A stretch of DNA of 64,000 nucleotides from Ensifer adhaerens (lineage in GTDB: Bacteria > Pseudomonadota > Alphaproteobacteria > Rhizobiales > Rhizobiaceae): contig NZ_LAZS01000014.1 in NCBI RefSeq assembly GCF_002007205.1, positions 124,001 to 188,000 on the forward strand, written 5' to 3'. The notes beneath the pieces are model-generated. The model was not told the origin of the DNA, ran no database searches, and worked only from the letters and a program-made list of their open reading frames with translations. Below, one piece after another: positions 28,240 to 37,600 of the stretch; the first letter of the stretch is position 1; each line of letters begins with the position of its first letter. The position numbers and the translations under genes are program-made.

Positions 28240-28737
28240 ATGGCTGACAAATCGACATTTACCGCTGACGAATGGACGCTGCTCCTGGAGAGCGTGATGA
28301 TGGCCGGCATTGCCGTCACCGCGGCGGAACCGAGCGGCCTCTGGGGCATGATGAAGGAAGGTATCGCCAATAGCAGCGCCCTTCTGCAGGCAAAGACCGA
28401 TGCCGCAGCAAATCCGCTGGTCAAGGCGCTGGTCGCCGACTTCGAAACCTCGGAAGGCCGGACCGCCGCCCGCGACGGCCTGCAGACGAAACTGAAAGGT
28501 GCCAAGCCGGAGGACATGAAGGCGAGGTGCATCGAAACGCTGAAACAGGCCCGGACACTCGTCGAGACCAAGGCGCCGGGTGATGTCGCGGCCTTCAGCG
28601 CATGGCTCTACCAGATCAGCCAGAAGGTGGCGGAAGCTGCCAAGGAAGGCGGGTTCCTGGGCTTCGGCGGCGTCGCCGTCAGCGACGCGGAGAAAGCCAC
28701 CTTGTCGGAAATTTCCGCGGCGCTGAATGTCACCTAG
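28240..28737 (+). CDS. Conserved helical hypothetical protein
   Basis: 165-residue protein without signal peptide or membrane segment. It is almost entirely helical, with the notable end region AEAAKEGGFLGFGGVAVSDAE. I recognise the general pattern from alphaproteobacterial hypothetical proteins but no assigned domain. A purine-rich GAAGGAAGA stretch precedes ATG 28240. The close position behind the DUF937 gene suggests cotranscription. Confidence 0.72.
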   Translation: MADKSTFTADEWTLLLESVMMAGIAVTAAEPSGLWGMMKEGIANSSALLQAKTDAAANPLVKALVADFETSEGRTAARDGLQTKLKGAKPEDMKARCIETLKQARTLVETKAPGDVAAFSAWLYQISQKVAEAAKEGGFLGFGGVAVSDAEKATLSEISAALNVT

Positions 28738-28789
28738 CGCAGCTGCGTTTCGCCGCGGAAACACGGAACGTGCCGTCAGCCCGGCCGCC

Positions 28790-28819
28790 GACGCCCTTGC
28801 CCGGGGGCGCAAGGGCGTC
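28790..28819 (+). terminator. Hairpin downstream of the helical hypothetical gene
   Basis: GACGCCCTTGC (28790-28800) pairs perfectly with GCAAGGGCGTC (28809-28819). It lies about 50 bp past the stop at 28737. It lacks a T-run, so termination may be weak. The remaining gap to 29033 shows no supported gene. Confidence 0.55.
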
Positions 28820-29033
28820 GATGTGTATCGTTCGGCGAGCAGCAATCGATGGCGGCAACGCCGCGACATCGCGAAGCCCGCCAGATGGAGCGAGGTCATC
28901 TATTGACGCGGCGCACGAACCGCGGGCAACGGACTGATATTGATCCATTGGTGCTTGCGGACACGCGCCCGAAGCCAAAAACAGAGATCGAGGCTGTTGG
29001 CGATTCGTATGCGGGACGCCGGAAGCCGAGCTG

Positions 29034-29804
29034 ATGGAGCGTTCGTTAAGAAAGACGAACGCAGGAATCTTCCATGAGTCGCCCCAAATCGGGCTGCTTC
29101 GCATATTGTGTGGTGGTGAGATAGATTATGGCGGAGAGGGTGGCCGCCCATATAAAGGACAAGAACGTGCGGCGACATTCAGTCACGATTACATCGAGCC
29201 TTGGCTTCAGGTCTATTCGGAGAATTGGGAACTGCCGGTCGGCAAGAAAACTACGGTCGATCTCGTGACCGTCGGAGGCACTCTAGGGTTTGAACTGACT
29301 GCGGGCAGCGTCAACTATCTGACCGGCTCGATCGATCCGAAAGTTATCGGCGAGAAGAACAATTTCGCCCTCAATGTCGCGTTGGGCTACATGCTCGACT
29401 CACGTCGTGCAGGGATTAGCATGCGCGTCAAATTTGCTGGCAGCGAACCCGAGTGGTTTATCCCGCCGATGAGCCAGCTGGAAACCTATGAAGTTAAGTC
29501 TGCGCTCGACAAATGCATCGCCAGCCTTCGAAGCAAAGCGTCAGACTATTATTCACGCAGTGGTGGGAAGCTCGAACGTAAGACATCGCCATTCGATCAA
29601 TCAGACGCCTCGGATACGACGCCGTCGACAGCCACCTTCGACGAAGACTCGGCGGCATCAGCTTCTCCTCCGGTGCAAGCGTGGACGGAATGGCGCTTCG
29701 AGAGTGTGGAGGAAGAGGAATCGAATATCTGTTTCGCCGAAACGGAGGCCGGTGACGCAAAGGTCGGCTTCATGGCTCGTCCCGGTGGAGACGTTGATGG
29801 TTAG
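29034..29804 (+). CDS. Hypothetical protein, probably the 5' part of a frameshifted gene
   Basis: 256-codon frame with no recognised family. The body (from about residue 45) looks like real protein: VTVGGTLGFELTAGSVNYL, NNFALNVALGYML and a Cys in LDKCIASLRSK, then a Ser/Thr/Asp-rich linker and WTEWRFESVEEEESNICFAE. It stops abruptly at 29804, where the next frame continues in the same style, so a single-base shift near 29800 has probably split one gene. The annotated start at 29034 (GGAAG upstream) lies left of the island's attachment repeat. The first ~36 residues may therefore be encoded by flanking DNA and not be native. Confidence 0.5.
   Translation: MERSLRKTNAGIFHESPQIGLLRILCGGEIDYGGEGGRPYKGQERAATFSHDYIEPWLQVYSENWELPVGKKTTVDLVTVGGTLGFELTAGSVNYLTGSIDPKVIGEKNNFALNVALGYMLDSRRAGISMRVKFAGSEPEWFIPPMSQLETYEVKSALDKCIASLRSKASDYYSRSGGKLERKTSPFDQSDASDTTPSTATFDEDSAASASPPVQAWTEWRFESVEEEESNICFAETEAGDAKVGFMARPGGDVDG
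29129..29143. repeat. Left attachment-site repeat (copy of tRNA-Ser 3' end)
   Basis: TGGCGGAGAGGGTGG is identical, and in the same orientation, to 46916-46930, the 3' end of the tRNA-Ser(CGA) gene from its CCA through the acceptor stem. It marks the left end of the island. Confidence 0.8.
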
Positions 29805-30360
29805 TGGTCAAACAACCACGACGTGGACGGTCGACAACAAGGCACCTCATGTTCTCGATGGAGTTGAGGACGCCTATTTTGGCTGGCACAGCTTCGAAGA
29901 GGTGTCGGAGGCGCTTGTCGCTGATGTTGCTGTCGGCAATGAATTGAGGATCGCCAAGCTGGGTGAAAAACGCCTCCTCGTCCCACTACAGGGGGCGCAG
30001 CAGGCGCTCTTGTCTCTTGCCGAGTGTGTCAGCAAGCCAAAGCCCGCTTCCGACGCTGCGGGCCTACAAACCGACCCGCAACCGGCCAGCAAACGCGACA
30101 GATTGTGCCTGCTTGAGGTCAAGGGCGAGAAGGTTATTGACGGAGCGTGCACATGGGAACCCTACGGTACAAGTGGGCCCGCTTTTCAGATGAGCGCGAA
30201 CGGCTACTTCGCCATCCTGATGTTGGAAGACGCCGACAACGCCATCGGTTACTGGAACGAGACCGCGAATTCCGTTCACGCTCACGCGGAGCTCGGAAAG
30301 CTCAGTAGGAGCGGCGATTGCTGGGCTAACAACGACGTACGTATGTGCTCTCGAAGATGA
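29797..30360 (+). CDS. Hypothetical Cys-containing protein, probably the 3' part of a frameshifted gene
   Basis: 187 codons from an ATG that overlaps the previous stop by 8 bp (ATGGTTAG). The first part (TTTTWTVDNKAPHVLDG, then YFGWHSFEEVSEALVADV and LVPLQGAQQALLSLAECV) reads like the continuation of a beta-rich domain begun in the upstream frame; the Cys in SNICFAE there and AECV here could pair. The second part (CLLEVKG, DGACTW, GYFAILMLED, YWNETANSVHAHAELGKL, GDCWANNDVRMC) resembles a recurrent Cys-rich domain of rhizobial hypothetical proteins. No function is known. If the frames are truly separate, the overlap would give coupled translation. Confidence 0.5.
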   Translation: MVSGQTTTTWTVDNKAPHVLDGVEDAYFGWHSFEEVSEALVADVAVGNELRIAKLGEKRLLVPLQGAQQALLSLAECVSKPKPASDAAGLQTDPQPASKRDRLCLLEVKGEKVIDGACTWEPYGTSGPAFQMSANGYFAILMLEDADNAIGYWNETANSVHAHAELGKLSRSGDCWANNDVRMCSRR

Positions 30361-30689
30361 GTTTAAGTGGGGCGAACGGGCTCCATCTCGCAGCAATGCT
30401 TCCTCGCTTTCTGCCATCTCCGACGATCGCGATGAGCGAGTTTAGGCAACCATGTTCTTTGGCCGATTGGGAAGTTTGAAAAGCTCAGATTGAAGCGAGG
30501 TTACGGCGAAAGCAGAGGCGACAATCTCCGCTGGCCGAATCGTCGCAAGCGGTGGACAGCTACTGAATCACAGCACAAACCTAGGTCAAATAACCTTTGC
30601 GAAGCCGCCGTGCGTGGCTAGTCCGAAGATGCATCTGGCATCTTCCGGTTGCTGGGACTAAGATAACGGTAGTGGGGGGTATACAGCGC
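30361..30689. other. Gap with no recognisable gene
   Basis: AT-richer than the backbone. I see no supported gene, terminator or clear promoter. It must contain the start signals for the gene at 30690. Confidence 0.4.
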
Positions 30690-31529
30690 GTGATTACCCG
30701 ACGCACATTTCTCGAGACTTCGCTTGCGGGGATGTTCTTGCCGATCCCGCTTGCCCAAAGCATGCAAGAAGAGAATCCGATTTCGCTCCTATGTGAGCCC
30801 GAGCCATCTATCTTTCATCAGCACGTAGTCCGCGAATTGAAAGCTTTGAGTGCTCGCCTTGGCGGGTCACTTTCCGTGACTTACATCCCGTCCTCGATTG
30901 AACCTCATGACCTTAAGGAATACATCAAAATCGTAGCTGGACCTAACCGACGGCCAGTGGTTTTGGCAGAGCAAGACCCACCTTGCTTTTGTTCTCTCGA
31001 TCTACCTCGCCTGCGGATCGGCGGTGACATTGACAATATTATTGTCGCTGAGCAATTGGCGCCCGTAATTCGAGAATGGCAGGATTGTTCCTATCCACGT
31101 CATATAATTGCTTTGCATGATCTACACACTGTTTCATATCAGCTTGATGGCAACTACTCTTCAATTCAGCGGATGAGCCTGCCATTTGAGGAAAGTCCTG
31201 TTGGGCAGTTCAATTTTTTGTATTCCGAGCTGGCTCGCTGCAACAATCATTGCATCTCGGTTGTTTCCTTATCAAAGCACTGTAGTCGGATCGCGGCACG
31301 GGTTGCTGTTAGTCTAGATCGGGTCAAGACTATTGAGGTCGCAGGCATCGGATTTGCTCCAGACTTTGCATCCTTTGTCTTCCACGGAAAGTTGCGAAAG
31401 CTGTTCTATTGGGATGCAGAAGGAGTAGCCGGCAGGGCGTTTCGCGCAATTGCGGAGCACGAGCCGTTTGACGGCATCGATTTCTCCAGCGTGCCTTACA
31501 AGGTCTGTGAATTTCATGGACTATCATAG
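30690..31529 (+). CDS. Unrecognised protein with a twin-arginine-like N-terminus
   Basis: 279 residues from GTG 30690 (GGGGGG about 9 nt upstream). The N-terminus, TRRTFLETSLAGMFLPIPLA, has an RR followed by a hydrophobic stretch and could direct Tat or Sec export. The body contains Cys in LLCEPEP, CFCSLDLP, DCSYP, CNNHC and HCSRIA, an unusually high number for a cytoplasmic protein, plus VVLAEQDPPCF and GGDIDNIIVAEQLAPVI. No named family is recognised. It is the first gene of an AT-richer trio with the two following genes, 9 bp before the next. Confidence 0.55.
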   Translation: MITRRTFLETSLAGMFLPIPLAQSMQEENPISLLCEPEPSIFHQHVVRELKALSARLGGSLSVTYIPSSIEPHDLKEYIKIVAGPNRRPVVLAEQDPPCFCSLDLPRLRIGGDIDNIIVAEQLAPVIREWQDCSYPRHIIALHDLHTVSYQLDGNYSSIQRMSLPFEESPVGQFNFLYSELARCNNHCISVVSLSKHCSRIAARVAVSLDRVKTIEVAGIGFAPDFASFVFHGKLRKLFYWDAEGVAGRAFRAIAEHEPFDGIDFSSVPYKVCEFHGLS

Positions 31530-31538
31530 GGGGTCCCA

Positions 31539-32186
31539 TTGCCTTCAGTCGTTCGGTCAGTCACGACACACGACGTCCCTTCTGGACTCAGCCGTCCTGG
31601 CGATAGAACAGGTCGGAATGCCGACATTCCCGGCACTCCGTCGTATTTTTCAGATGTCCTCCAAGGACAGCTAGTGGATGCTATCCACAATCGATTCTAC
31701 ATCGACATGTCGGGAATAGGCTCAACCTCCAGCGCCTTGGACCTCTCTAAAGTCATTCCGGAATTTGTAGTTGGCTTTTCTATGAATGAGAGGGACAGGC
31801 AAGCTGCTCAGGACGCGATGCGAATGGTTGACGCAGTCGCTCTAACAGCCGCTTTCTTCCTAGTGCCTATTGATGCGAAACATGGTCAGGAAATTGCTGC
31901 AAGGCTAGGCGCCTATACGGACGCCCTAAACCAGCTTGTCTTAGCCATATTAGCTAATGACTCTGACATTCCCCTACCCTATGCACGCGATTTCCTTCGA
32001 GACTCGTTCGAGAAAGAACGCAAAACAAGGGAAGAGCTGAGGGACGAAATCGGCCGATCCTATTACGACCGCGGGCTGACTCCACCGGCTATCTTGGACG
32101 GTCCTAGCTTCGAACATGATTATGACACTGAACCGCGAGGCCCGGACGAGCCCCCCGGAGACACGGGTGAGACATACCACGCTTAG
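31539..32186 (+). CDS. Unrecognised protein, second gene of the AT-rich trio
   Basis: 215 residues from a TTG start with AGGGGG 6 nt upstream. The central part is helical and moderately hydrophobic (VDAVALTAAFFLVPIDA, ALNQLVLAILAND). The tail is highly charged (FEKERKTREELRDEIG) and then Pro/Glu/Asp-rich. There is no signal peptide. No family is recognised. It lies 9 bp after the first gene and 12 bp before the third, so the three are probably one transcript. A short alternative frame over the start (from 31516) ends early and is less convincing. Confidence 0.55.
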   Translation: MPSVVRSVTTHDVPSGLSRPGDRTGRNADIPGTPSYFSDVLQGQLVDAIHNRFYIDMSGIGSTSSALDLSKVIPEFVVGFSMNERDRQAAQDAMRMVDAVALTAAFFLVPIDAKHGQEIAARLGAYTDALNQLVLAILANDSDIPLPYARDFLRDSFEKERKTREELRDEIGRSYYDRGLTPPAILDGPSFEHDYDTEPRGPDEPPGDTGETYHA

Positions 32187-32198
32187 AGGATAGCGGCT

Positions 32199-33533
32199 AT
32201 GGCACTTGCAACACTGTTTCTCAAGCCCTCCTTGATGAAGGAATTTCCGAAGACGCTCGAAGAATTCGAGCATACAATTGGATTTCATATATCAAGTAAA
32301 ATTTCCGAGATATCCAATGAAATTCCCCGTCATGATTATGTTCAGGTGGAATTTCTTCTTAGAGATTGCAGCAGAGTTTTGGAAAGATGCTTAGCATATA
32401 GGCGAGAATATTTGGATCTGGATGCGCGAGCGGTCGCCCGCGCGGCGGAGCTTAAATTGTTTCGACTGCAGCGACCTATCTTAGAAGCTATAGAAAGTCA
32501 GGGGGAAACCCAAGGCGTGTTTGAAGCTGAAAACAACGGGTACATTTCCGCCGAAACTGCCTTTCGTTCAGACGTCAGTGCGCTAGGAAAGGGCTTCGCG
32601 GAAGCTTACTCAGGCATGAAGGGAACACTTCAAGCTAGGCGCGGCTTGGAGGAAAGCCGTCTTCAGCTGATCAGTCAGAAGTGGCAAAACCTCGCCGCGC
32701 ACGAGGATTCTATAGAGGCAAAATCCGCAACAACCGGACACTCTCTTAACTATGGAGACCGAGCACGGCGTGTAAGAGAGTTTCTTATTGACGACGTTAC
32801 GGAAGCTTTTCTCAAGTCAAAGGCGGTCAATGCAGGACTCAAGTATCTGTTCGGTACTGAGGATTCGCTTCCGGCGCCTCATAGTCCGGACGGCTCTGTA
32901 AATGAAGACTATTTGGACGAGCTTGTTGACTGGTGCAGGCGATCGGTAAGGAATTTGGAAACGTTTACTGACCGGGATATCGACGTCCGATATATCGTTC
33001 CTGTAATCGGTCGCAGGCTTAGCGAGTCTAATGCCAAGCAGTTTGTAACGACCGTCACCGATGCGGCCTACAAGTCGGCCTTCGCTAGTAATTCAACTAC
33101 AAACCTAGAAATAGATCTTACGAATTTCTTTCCGCCGCAGATAAAGAAGCTACGGCTACGTAGCGTGGGCATCAGTGTAGTGCGGGCAGATGATGATAAG
33201 CCTGCTGGGAGGGCTCTGAGATACAATGCAATTCTCTTTCCTCCTGAAATTCCTGACCCCTTCTCAGTACTGGGAGGGTCCATAGCCCGTGTGCCGGTGC
33301 TGCTTACCAGTATAACCACCGATGAATCGGTTGAGATGGCCGAAGGCACCAATACTAATAACATCAACCCGGCCGGTATCTGGCGTCTGGCGATAGGTAC
33401 AACCGTCCTGACTCGTGGGACGAATTCGCCGTCCAAGAACGCAATGACACCATTAGACCTTCGCCTGCACCTCACGATTAGTTGCCAGCCCAGCGCGAGT
33501 TTGGCGGATTGGAAAGACGTAGCACTCCTCTAA
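32199..33533 (+). CDS. Unrecognised 444-residue protein, third gene of the AT-rich trio
   Basis: No named family is recognised. The N-terminal ~200 residues are helical and coiled-coil-like, with Glu/Arg/Leu (DYVQVEFLLRDCSRVLERCL, ARRGLEESRLQLISQKWQNL). The C-terminal ~150 residues look beta-rich: LEIDLTNFFPPQIKKLRLRS, VGISVVRADDDK, RVPVLLTSI and a final LDLRLHLTIS. This helical-then-beta layout is loosely reminiscent of the C-terminal part of large toxin components, but the likeness is too weak to name. No signal peptide is seen. The sequence is AT-richer than the backbone, consistent with transfer. Confidence 0.55.
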   Translation: MALATLFLKPSLMKEFPKTLEEFEHTIGFHISSKISEISNEIPRHDYVQVEFLLRDCSRVLERCLAYRREYLDLDARAVARAAELKLFRLQRPILEAIESQGETQGVFEAENNGYISAETAFRSDVSALGKGFAEAYSGMKGTLQARRGLEESRLQLISQKWQNLAAHEDSIEAKSATTGHSLNYGDRARRVREFLIDDVTEAFLKSKAVNAGLKYLFGTEDSLPAPHSPDGSVNEDYLDELVDWCRRSVRNLETFTDRDIDVRYIVPVIGRRLSESNAKQFVTTVTDAAYKSAFASNSTTNLEIDLTNFFPPQIKKLRLRSVGISVVRADDDKPAGRALRYNAILFPPEIPDPFSVLGGSIARVPVLLTSITTDESVEMAEGTNTNNINPAGIWRLAIGTTVLTRGTNSPSKNAMTPLDLRLHLTISCQPSASLADWKDVALL

Positions 33534-33727
33534 GAGGACGTTAGGCGCGAGGAGTAACGGGTTCACTTCGGCCCCCTGCTGGGCCTAGATTGGCCGGCCG
33601 TTGCGTCCAGATGTCCTCTTTTGTGCGCGCCTAGTCGGCGGCAACAGGTCGATTCAAGCCGTCGATTTGAATCGTTGAACTGGATTACGCGGAAGTAACC
33701 ATAGGGTATACCCCGACGTGACAGATC

Positions 33728-33742
33728 GCGATGTGACATCGC
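33728..33742. promoter_or_regulatory. 15-bp palindrome upstream of the serine recombinase (candidate res/operator)
   Basis: GCGATGT-G-ACATCGC is a perfect palindrome about 70 bp upstream of the recombinase start, a usual place for a crossover (res-like) site or an autoregulatory operator. Nothing else is supported in 33534-33813. Confidence 0.45.
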
Positions 33743-33813
33743 AATCGTAACATCTGGGTTGACGCCGCCTATTTGTGACAATGTAGCCTTTGGCCTAAAC
33801 CTTGAGGTTACAC

Positions 33814-34374
33814 ATGGCCCGCATTGGTTACGCACGTGTTAGTACCACCGACCAGGATTTGCAGGTTCAGCTCGATCGGCTTCGATCGGAGGGCTGCGAA
33901 ATCGTTCGATCGGAGAAGTTGTCTGGGGGAACGCGCGAAGGTCGCACTGAACTTGCGACGGTGATCGAATTCCTTCGGCAAGGCGACGAGCTGGTTGTTA
34001 CGCGGCTGGACCGGCTCGGGCGTGACACCCGCGATGTCCTGAACATCGTTTATGAGTGCCAACAACGAGGCGCGTTCGTGACCGTGCTTGACCCTCACGT
34101 TTCTACCCGCGGAGAAATCGGCCACGTGGTGTTGACTGTGCTAGGGATGGTCGCACAGATGGAGCGGAGGTTCATCAAGGAACGTCAGCGCGAGGGTATT
34201 GCTCGCGCGAAGGCCGCACGTACGTATAAGGGGGGTAGTCCACGTTTGGACCACAATCTCATTCGCAAGCTACATGGAGAGGGCTTGGGGGCATCAGCTA
34301 TCGCAAAACAGGCGGGATGTTCGCGAATGCAGGTGTATCGCGTATTGGCGAAGGCTGTGGCGGTCGCTACCTGA
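33814..34374 (+). CDS. Serine recombinase, resolvase/invertase family
   Basis: 186-residue small serine recombinase. The catalytic Ser lies in IGYARVST (about residue 9), with further active-site Arg residues in VTRLDRLGRDTRD. The E-helix and dimer region is VLTVLGMVAQMERRFIKERQ. The C-terminal helix-turn-helix is GLGASAIAKQAGCSRMQVYRVL. It resolves or inverts DNA between paired sites and is usually from transposons, plasmids or phage. It is too small to be a large serine integrase. ATG at 33814 begins MARIGYARVST; an upstream in-frame codon adds only four residues. Confidence 0.93.
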   Translation: MARIGYARVSTTDQDLQVQLDRLRSEGCEIVRSEKLSGGTREGRTELATVIEFLRQGDELVVTRLDRLGRDTRDVLNIVYECQQRGAFVTVLDPHVSTRGEIGHVVLTVLGMVAQMERRFIKERQREGIARAKAARTYKGGSPRLDHNLIRKLHGEGLGASAIAKQAGCSRMQVYRVLAKAVAVAT

Positions 34375-34622
34375 CCTTACGGGCTGAGTGAAGGCAGTAA
34401 CATTGACGGTCCGCGCCTGGGATCAAAACACAACAAGCTGCTTGCTTTATATTGTCTAGCCGCGAGGTCCTACGACAAGATCATTTTGTCGGCTATGAGC
34501 TGGAGACCAGTTTCAGCGCGCAGCGGTGCGCTGGTCACAAAGATGTTCATTCCTCCATTTTTGGCTATCTTCGGCCGGACGAACCTGTATCACTTAATCG
34601 CTAAAGTTGTTGGAATGGGTCA

Positions 34623-37600
34623 ATGCCTAAACGCTCAAGCCATAAGGTCGGAAGTGAACTCTTTATCGTTGACAATAGTACCGATGATTGGAAGGTGGTT
34701 CGCTACCTGAGAGATTGGTGTGCGCTCTCCAAAAGATTCGATATCGCCACGGGCTACTTTGAAATCGGATCGCTTCTCGCGCTTGAAGGTGAATGGGCCA
34801 AGGTTGAAAAGATACGCGTGCTCATGGGCGACGAGGTGTCTCGCCGGACCAAGAAGGCTTTCGAAAGGGGGCTCGCTGAGATTAGTGCGAGGCTAGACGA
34901 GAGCCTTGACCGAGAAAAGAGCAAGAACCATTTTCTCAAGGGGGTAGATGCCGTTGCAGACGCAATCAGCGCCAAGCAGATTGAGTGTCGCGTCTACCGC
35001 AAGGACAAGTTTCATGCCAAAGCTTACATTACTCACGCCCATCTTGACGTAGTAGGCTCGTCTGCCCTCGTCGGCTCCTCGAATTTCACGCTTCCAGGTT
35101 TAACTCAGAACATTGAGCTCAACGTTCAGGTAACAGGTACTCCGGTAGCCGTGCTCCAGGAATGGTTTGAAGAGCACTGGGATGAAGCTGAAGATGTGAC
35201 GCCCGAACTGCTCAACGTAGTTGAGAAGCATACCCGCGACTATCAGCCCTTCGAAGTCTATGCGCGATCTCTTCAGCAGTATTTCCTGGGCCATGAGGAA
35301 ACGGCCGGTGAGTGGGAGAAGCGGAACTCTCGTATTTTTCCGATCTTGGCCAAGTACCAACGAGATGGATATGGGGGTCTGCTCAAGCGGGCGGAGAAAT
35401 ACGGGGGTGCCTTTCTTTGCGACGGCGTCGGTTTGGGTAAGACGTTCGTGGGCTTGATGCTGATCGAGCGTTTCGTAGTGCACGAGGGCAAAAATGTTGC
35501 CCTCTTCGTTCCGAAAGCAGCCAAAGAGGCGGTTTGGGAGCGCGAACTAAAAAAACGGCTCCCCCATCTTTTCAAAGGTTTCGCCAATCTGCGCATATAC
35601 AGCCACACCGACCTGATGCGTTCCGCGATGCGGGAAGAACTCGACCAGATCGCTAAACAAGCAGACGTCATCATTGTCGACGAGGCGCATCATTTCCGGA
35701 ATACTGGTATCCGTGGTTTGGATGTCGAAGAGCGCAAATCGCGCTATTGGCGCCTTTATGACATCGCTGAAGGAAAGCAGGTTTTTCTGCTAACCGCGAC
35801 ACCGATCAACAACCGTTTGACCGACTTCCAACATATGGTCGAACTCTTCTCTCGACATCGCGCGGATTATTTCGGCGGAGGAACTCTCGGTATCCACTCA
35901 CTGCCTGGCTACATCCGGCAGCTTGAGAAACAGATCGAAGGTGAGATCTACGGCAAGAGCGATGACGAGCGTGTGGAGTTGATCGGGGCCGAAGTTTCTA
36001 CGCGCCTTTATGCGGATCCACTAATTGACGCCTTGGTCGTCCAACGTAGTCGTAGCTACGTAAAGGAGAGCATGAAGCGTGAGGGGGACGGTGATGTCAT
36101 GTTCCCGGAACCGCGCAAGCCCACGGTGGCCGAGTATTCTGTGCGGCAAACCTACGGAAAACTACTGGAGATGGTCGCAAACGCGTTCCACAAACGCGAG
36201 CCATTGTTCGTACTCGGGATTTACAACCCTTATGCTTATTACAAAGGTGATACCGAGGACGTTGCAACGGCCTTGGAGCGCGGACGCCTTAAGCAAGTGG
36301 TTGCTCTGATCAGGACTAGCTTCCTGAAGCGTTTCGAAAGCTCTGCGGAGGCTTTCAAGCAGTCTTGCTGGAGACTCTTGCAAAAGCTTCTTGCCTGGCT
36401 GGAGGTTCATTGCGAAACCGATCACGAAAAAGCGCAACTTGATCGATGGAAACGCAAACACGCGAAGCTGCTCGGTTACAAGCCGGACCGGGACCTCTTC
36501 GATGCTGATGTAGATGAGGACCTGATCCCGGCTGAACTTATCGAGGACATCGAAAAGGACAAGCTGGACCGGCGTGAGTTTAAGGTCGAGGAAATTATCA
36601 CCGACAGCCTCGCCGACCTGGAGCAGCTTGCGGACTTCCTCTACGAGCTTGAAAAATTCAAACCGAGCCAAGATCTGAAACTCAAGAAACTGATCCAGCT
36701 TTTGACTAAGGATCCCGTGCTTTCGAAGCACAAGGTACTCATCTTCAGTGAGTTTGGAGACACGGCGAGATATCTCGCAGCCCACCTCAAGGAAGGCGGG
36801 ATCGATGGTGTTGAACAGATCGACAGCGGCACAAAGGGCGACCGAACGAAGGTCATTCAACGCTTTGCCCCCTACTACAACGACAGCAGCAGCAAGGAAC
36901 AAGGCGACCGGGAGATCAGAGTTCTAATCTCAACTGATGTCTTGTCAGAAGGCCTTAACCTTCAAGACGCGACCCGGCTGATCAATTATGACCTCCACTG
37001 GAATCCCGTCAGGTTGATGCAGCGCATTGGTCGTGTAGATCGTCGAATGAACCCCGAAGTAGAAGCCCGGATACTGAAGGACCATCCGGACCAGCAGGGA
37101 CTGCGCGGAACTGTCGCCTACTGGAACTTCCTGCCTCCCGAAGATCTGGACGAGTTGCTACGCCTTTATGGCAAGGTAGCACACAAGACGCTTCGTATAT
37201 CGAAAACGCTTGGCATCGAGGGCAGAAAGCTACTCCGTGAAGATGACGATTACGAAGATCTTCGGAACTTTAACGAACAGTATGAGGGCCAGCAAAGCCC
37301 AGATGAGCAGCTTCACCTGGAGTGGCAGGACCTGATCAAGGAGCATCCTGCCCTTGAGGAAATGCTAAACAGTTTCCCCAATGCGGTCTTCAGCGGGAAG
37401 CAGAACATCAAGCCCGGCACGCGCGCAGTCTTCTTTTGTTATGCACGTCCGGCACATGACAAGGCGGCGAGTGAGCGGTCGGGCGACGATGTTTGGACAG
37501 CCGAGGCCGGTGACGTGCAGTGGTATCTTTACGATGTCTCCAGCGGCAAGGTCTTCGAGGACGCGCCTCTGATGGCAGAATCGATCCGCTCCGATCCGTC

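Noticed and set aside
28849-29034. Small plus-strand gene between the hypothetical gene and the island
   Set aside because: Composition is Arg-rich shadow-like, with no ribosome-binding site and no recognisable motif.
31516-31674. Short plus-strand gene starting with ATG inside the end of the 30690 gene
   Set aside because: It ends after about 52 codons, while a competing frame from TTG 31539 runs 215 codons and has a better ribosome-binding site.
32199-33533. Tc-toxin A-like C-terminal protein
   Set aside because: The resemblance (coiled helices then a beta-rich end) is only general and too weak to name a family.
33814-34374. Serine recombinase as the island's integrase
   Set aside because: It is only 186 residues with resolvase/invertase layout; large serine integrases are much longer, and tRNA-targeted insertion is typical of tyrosine integrases.
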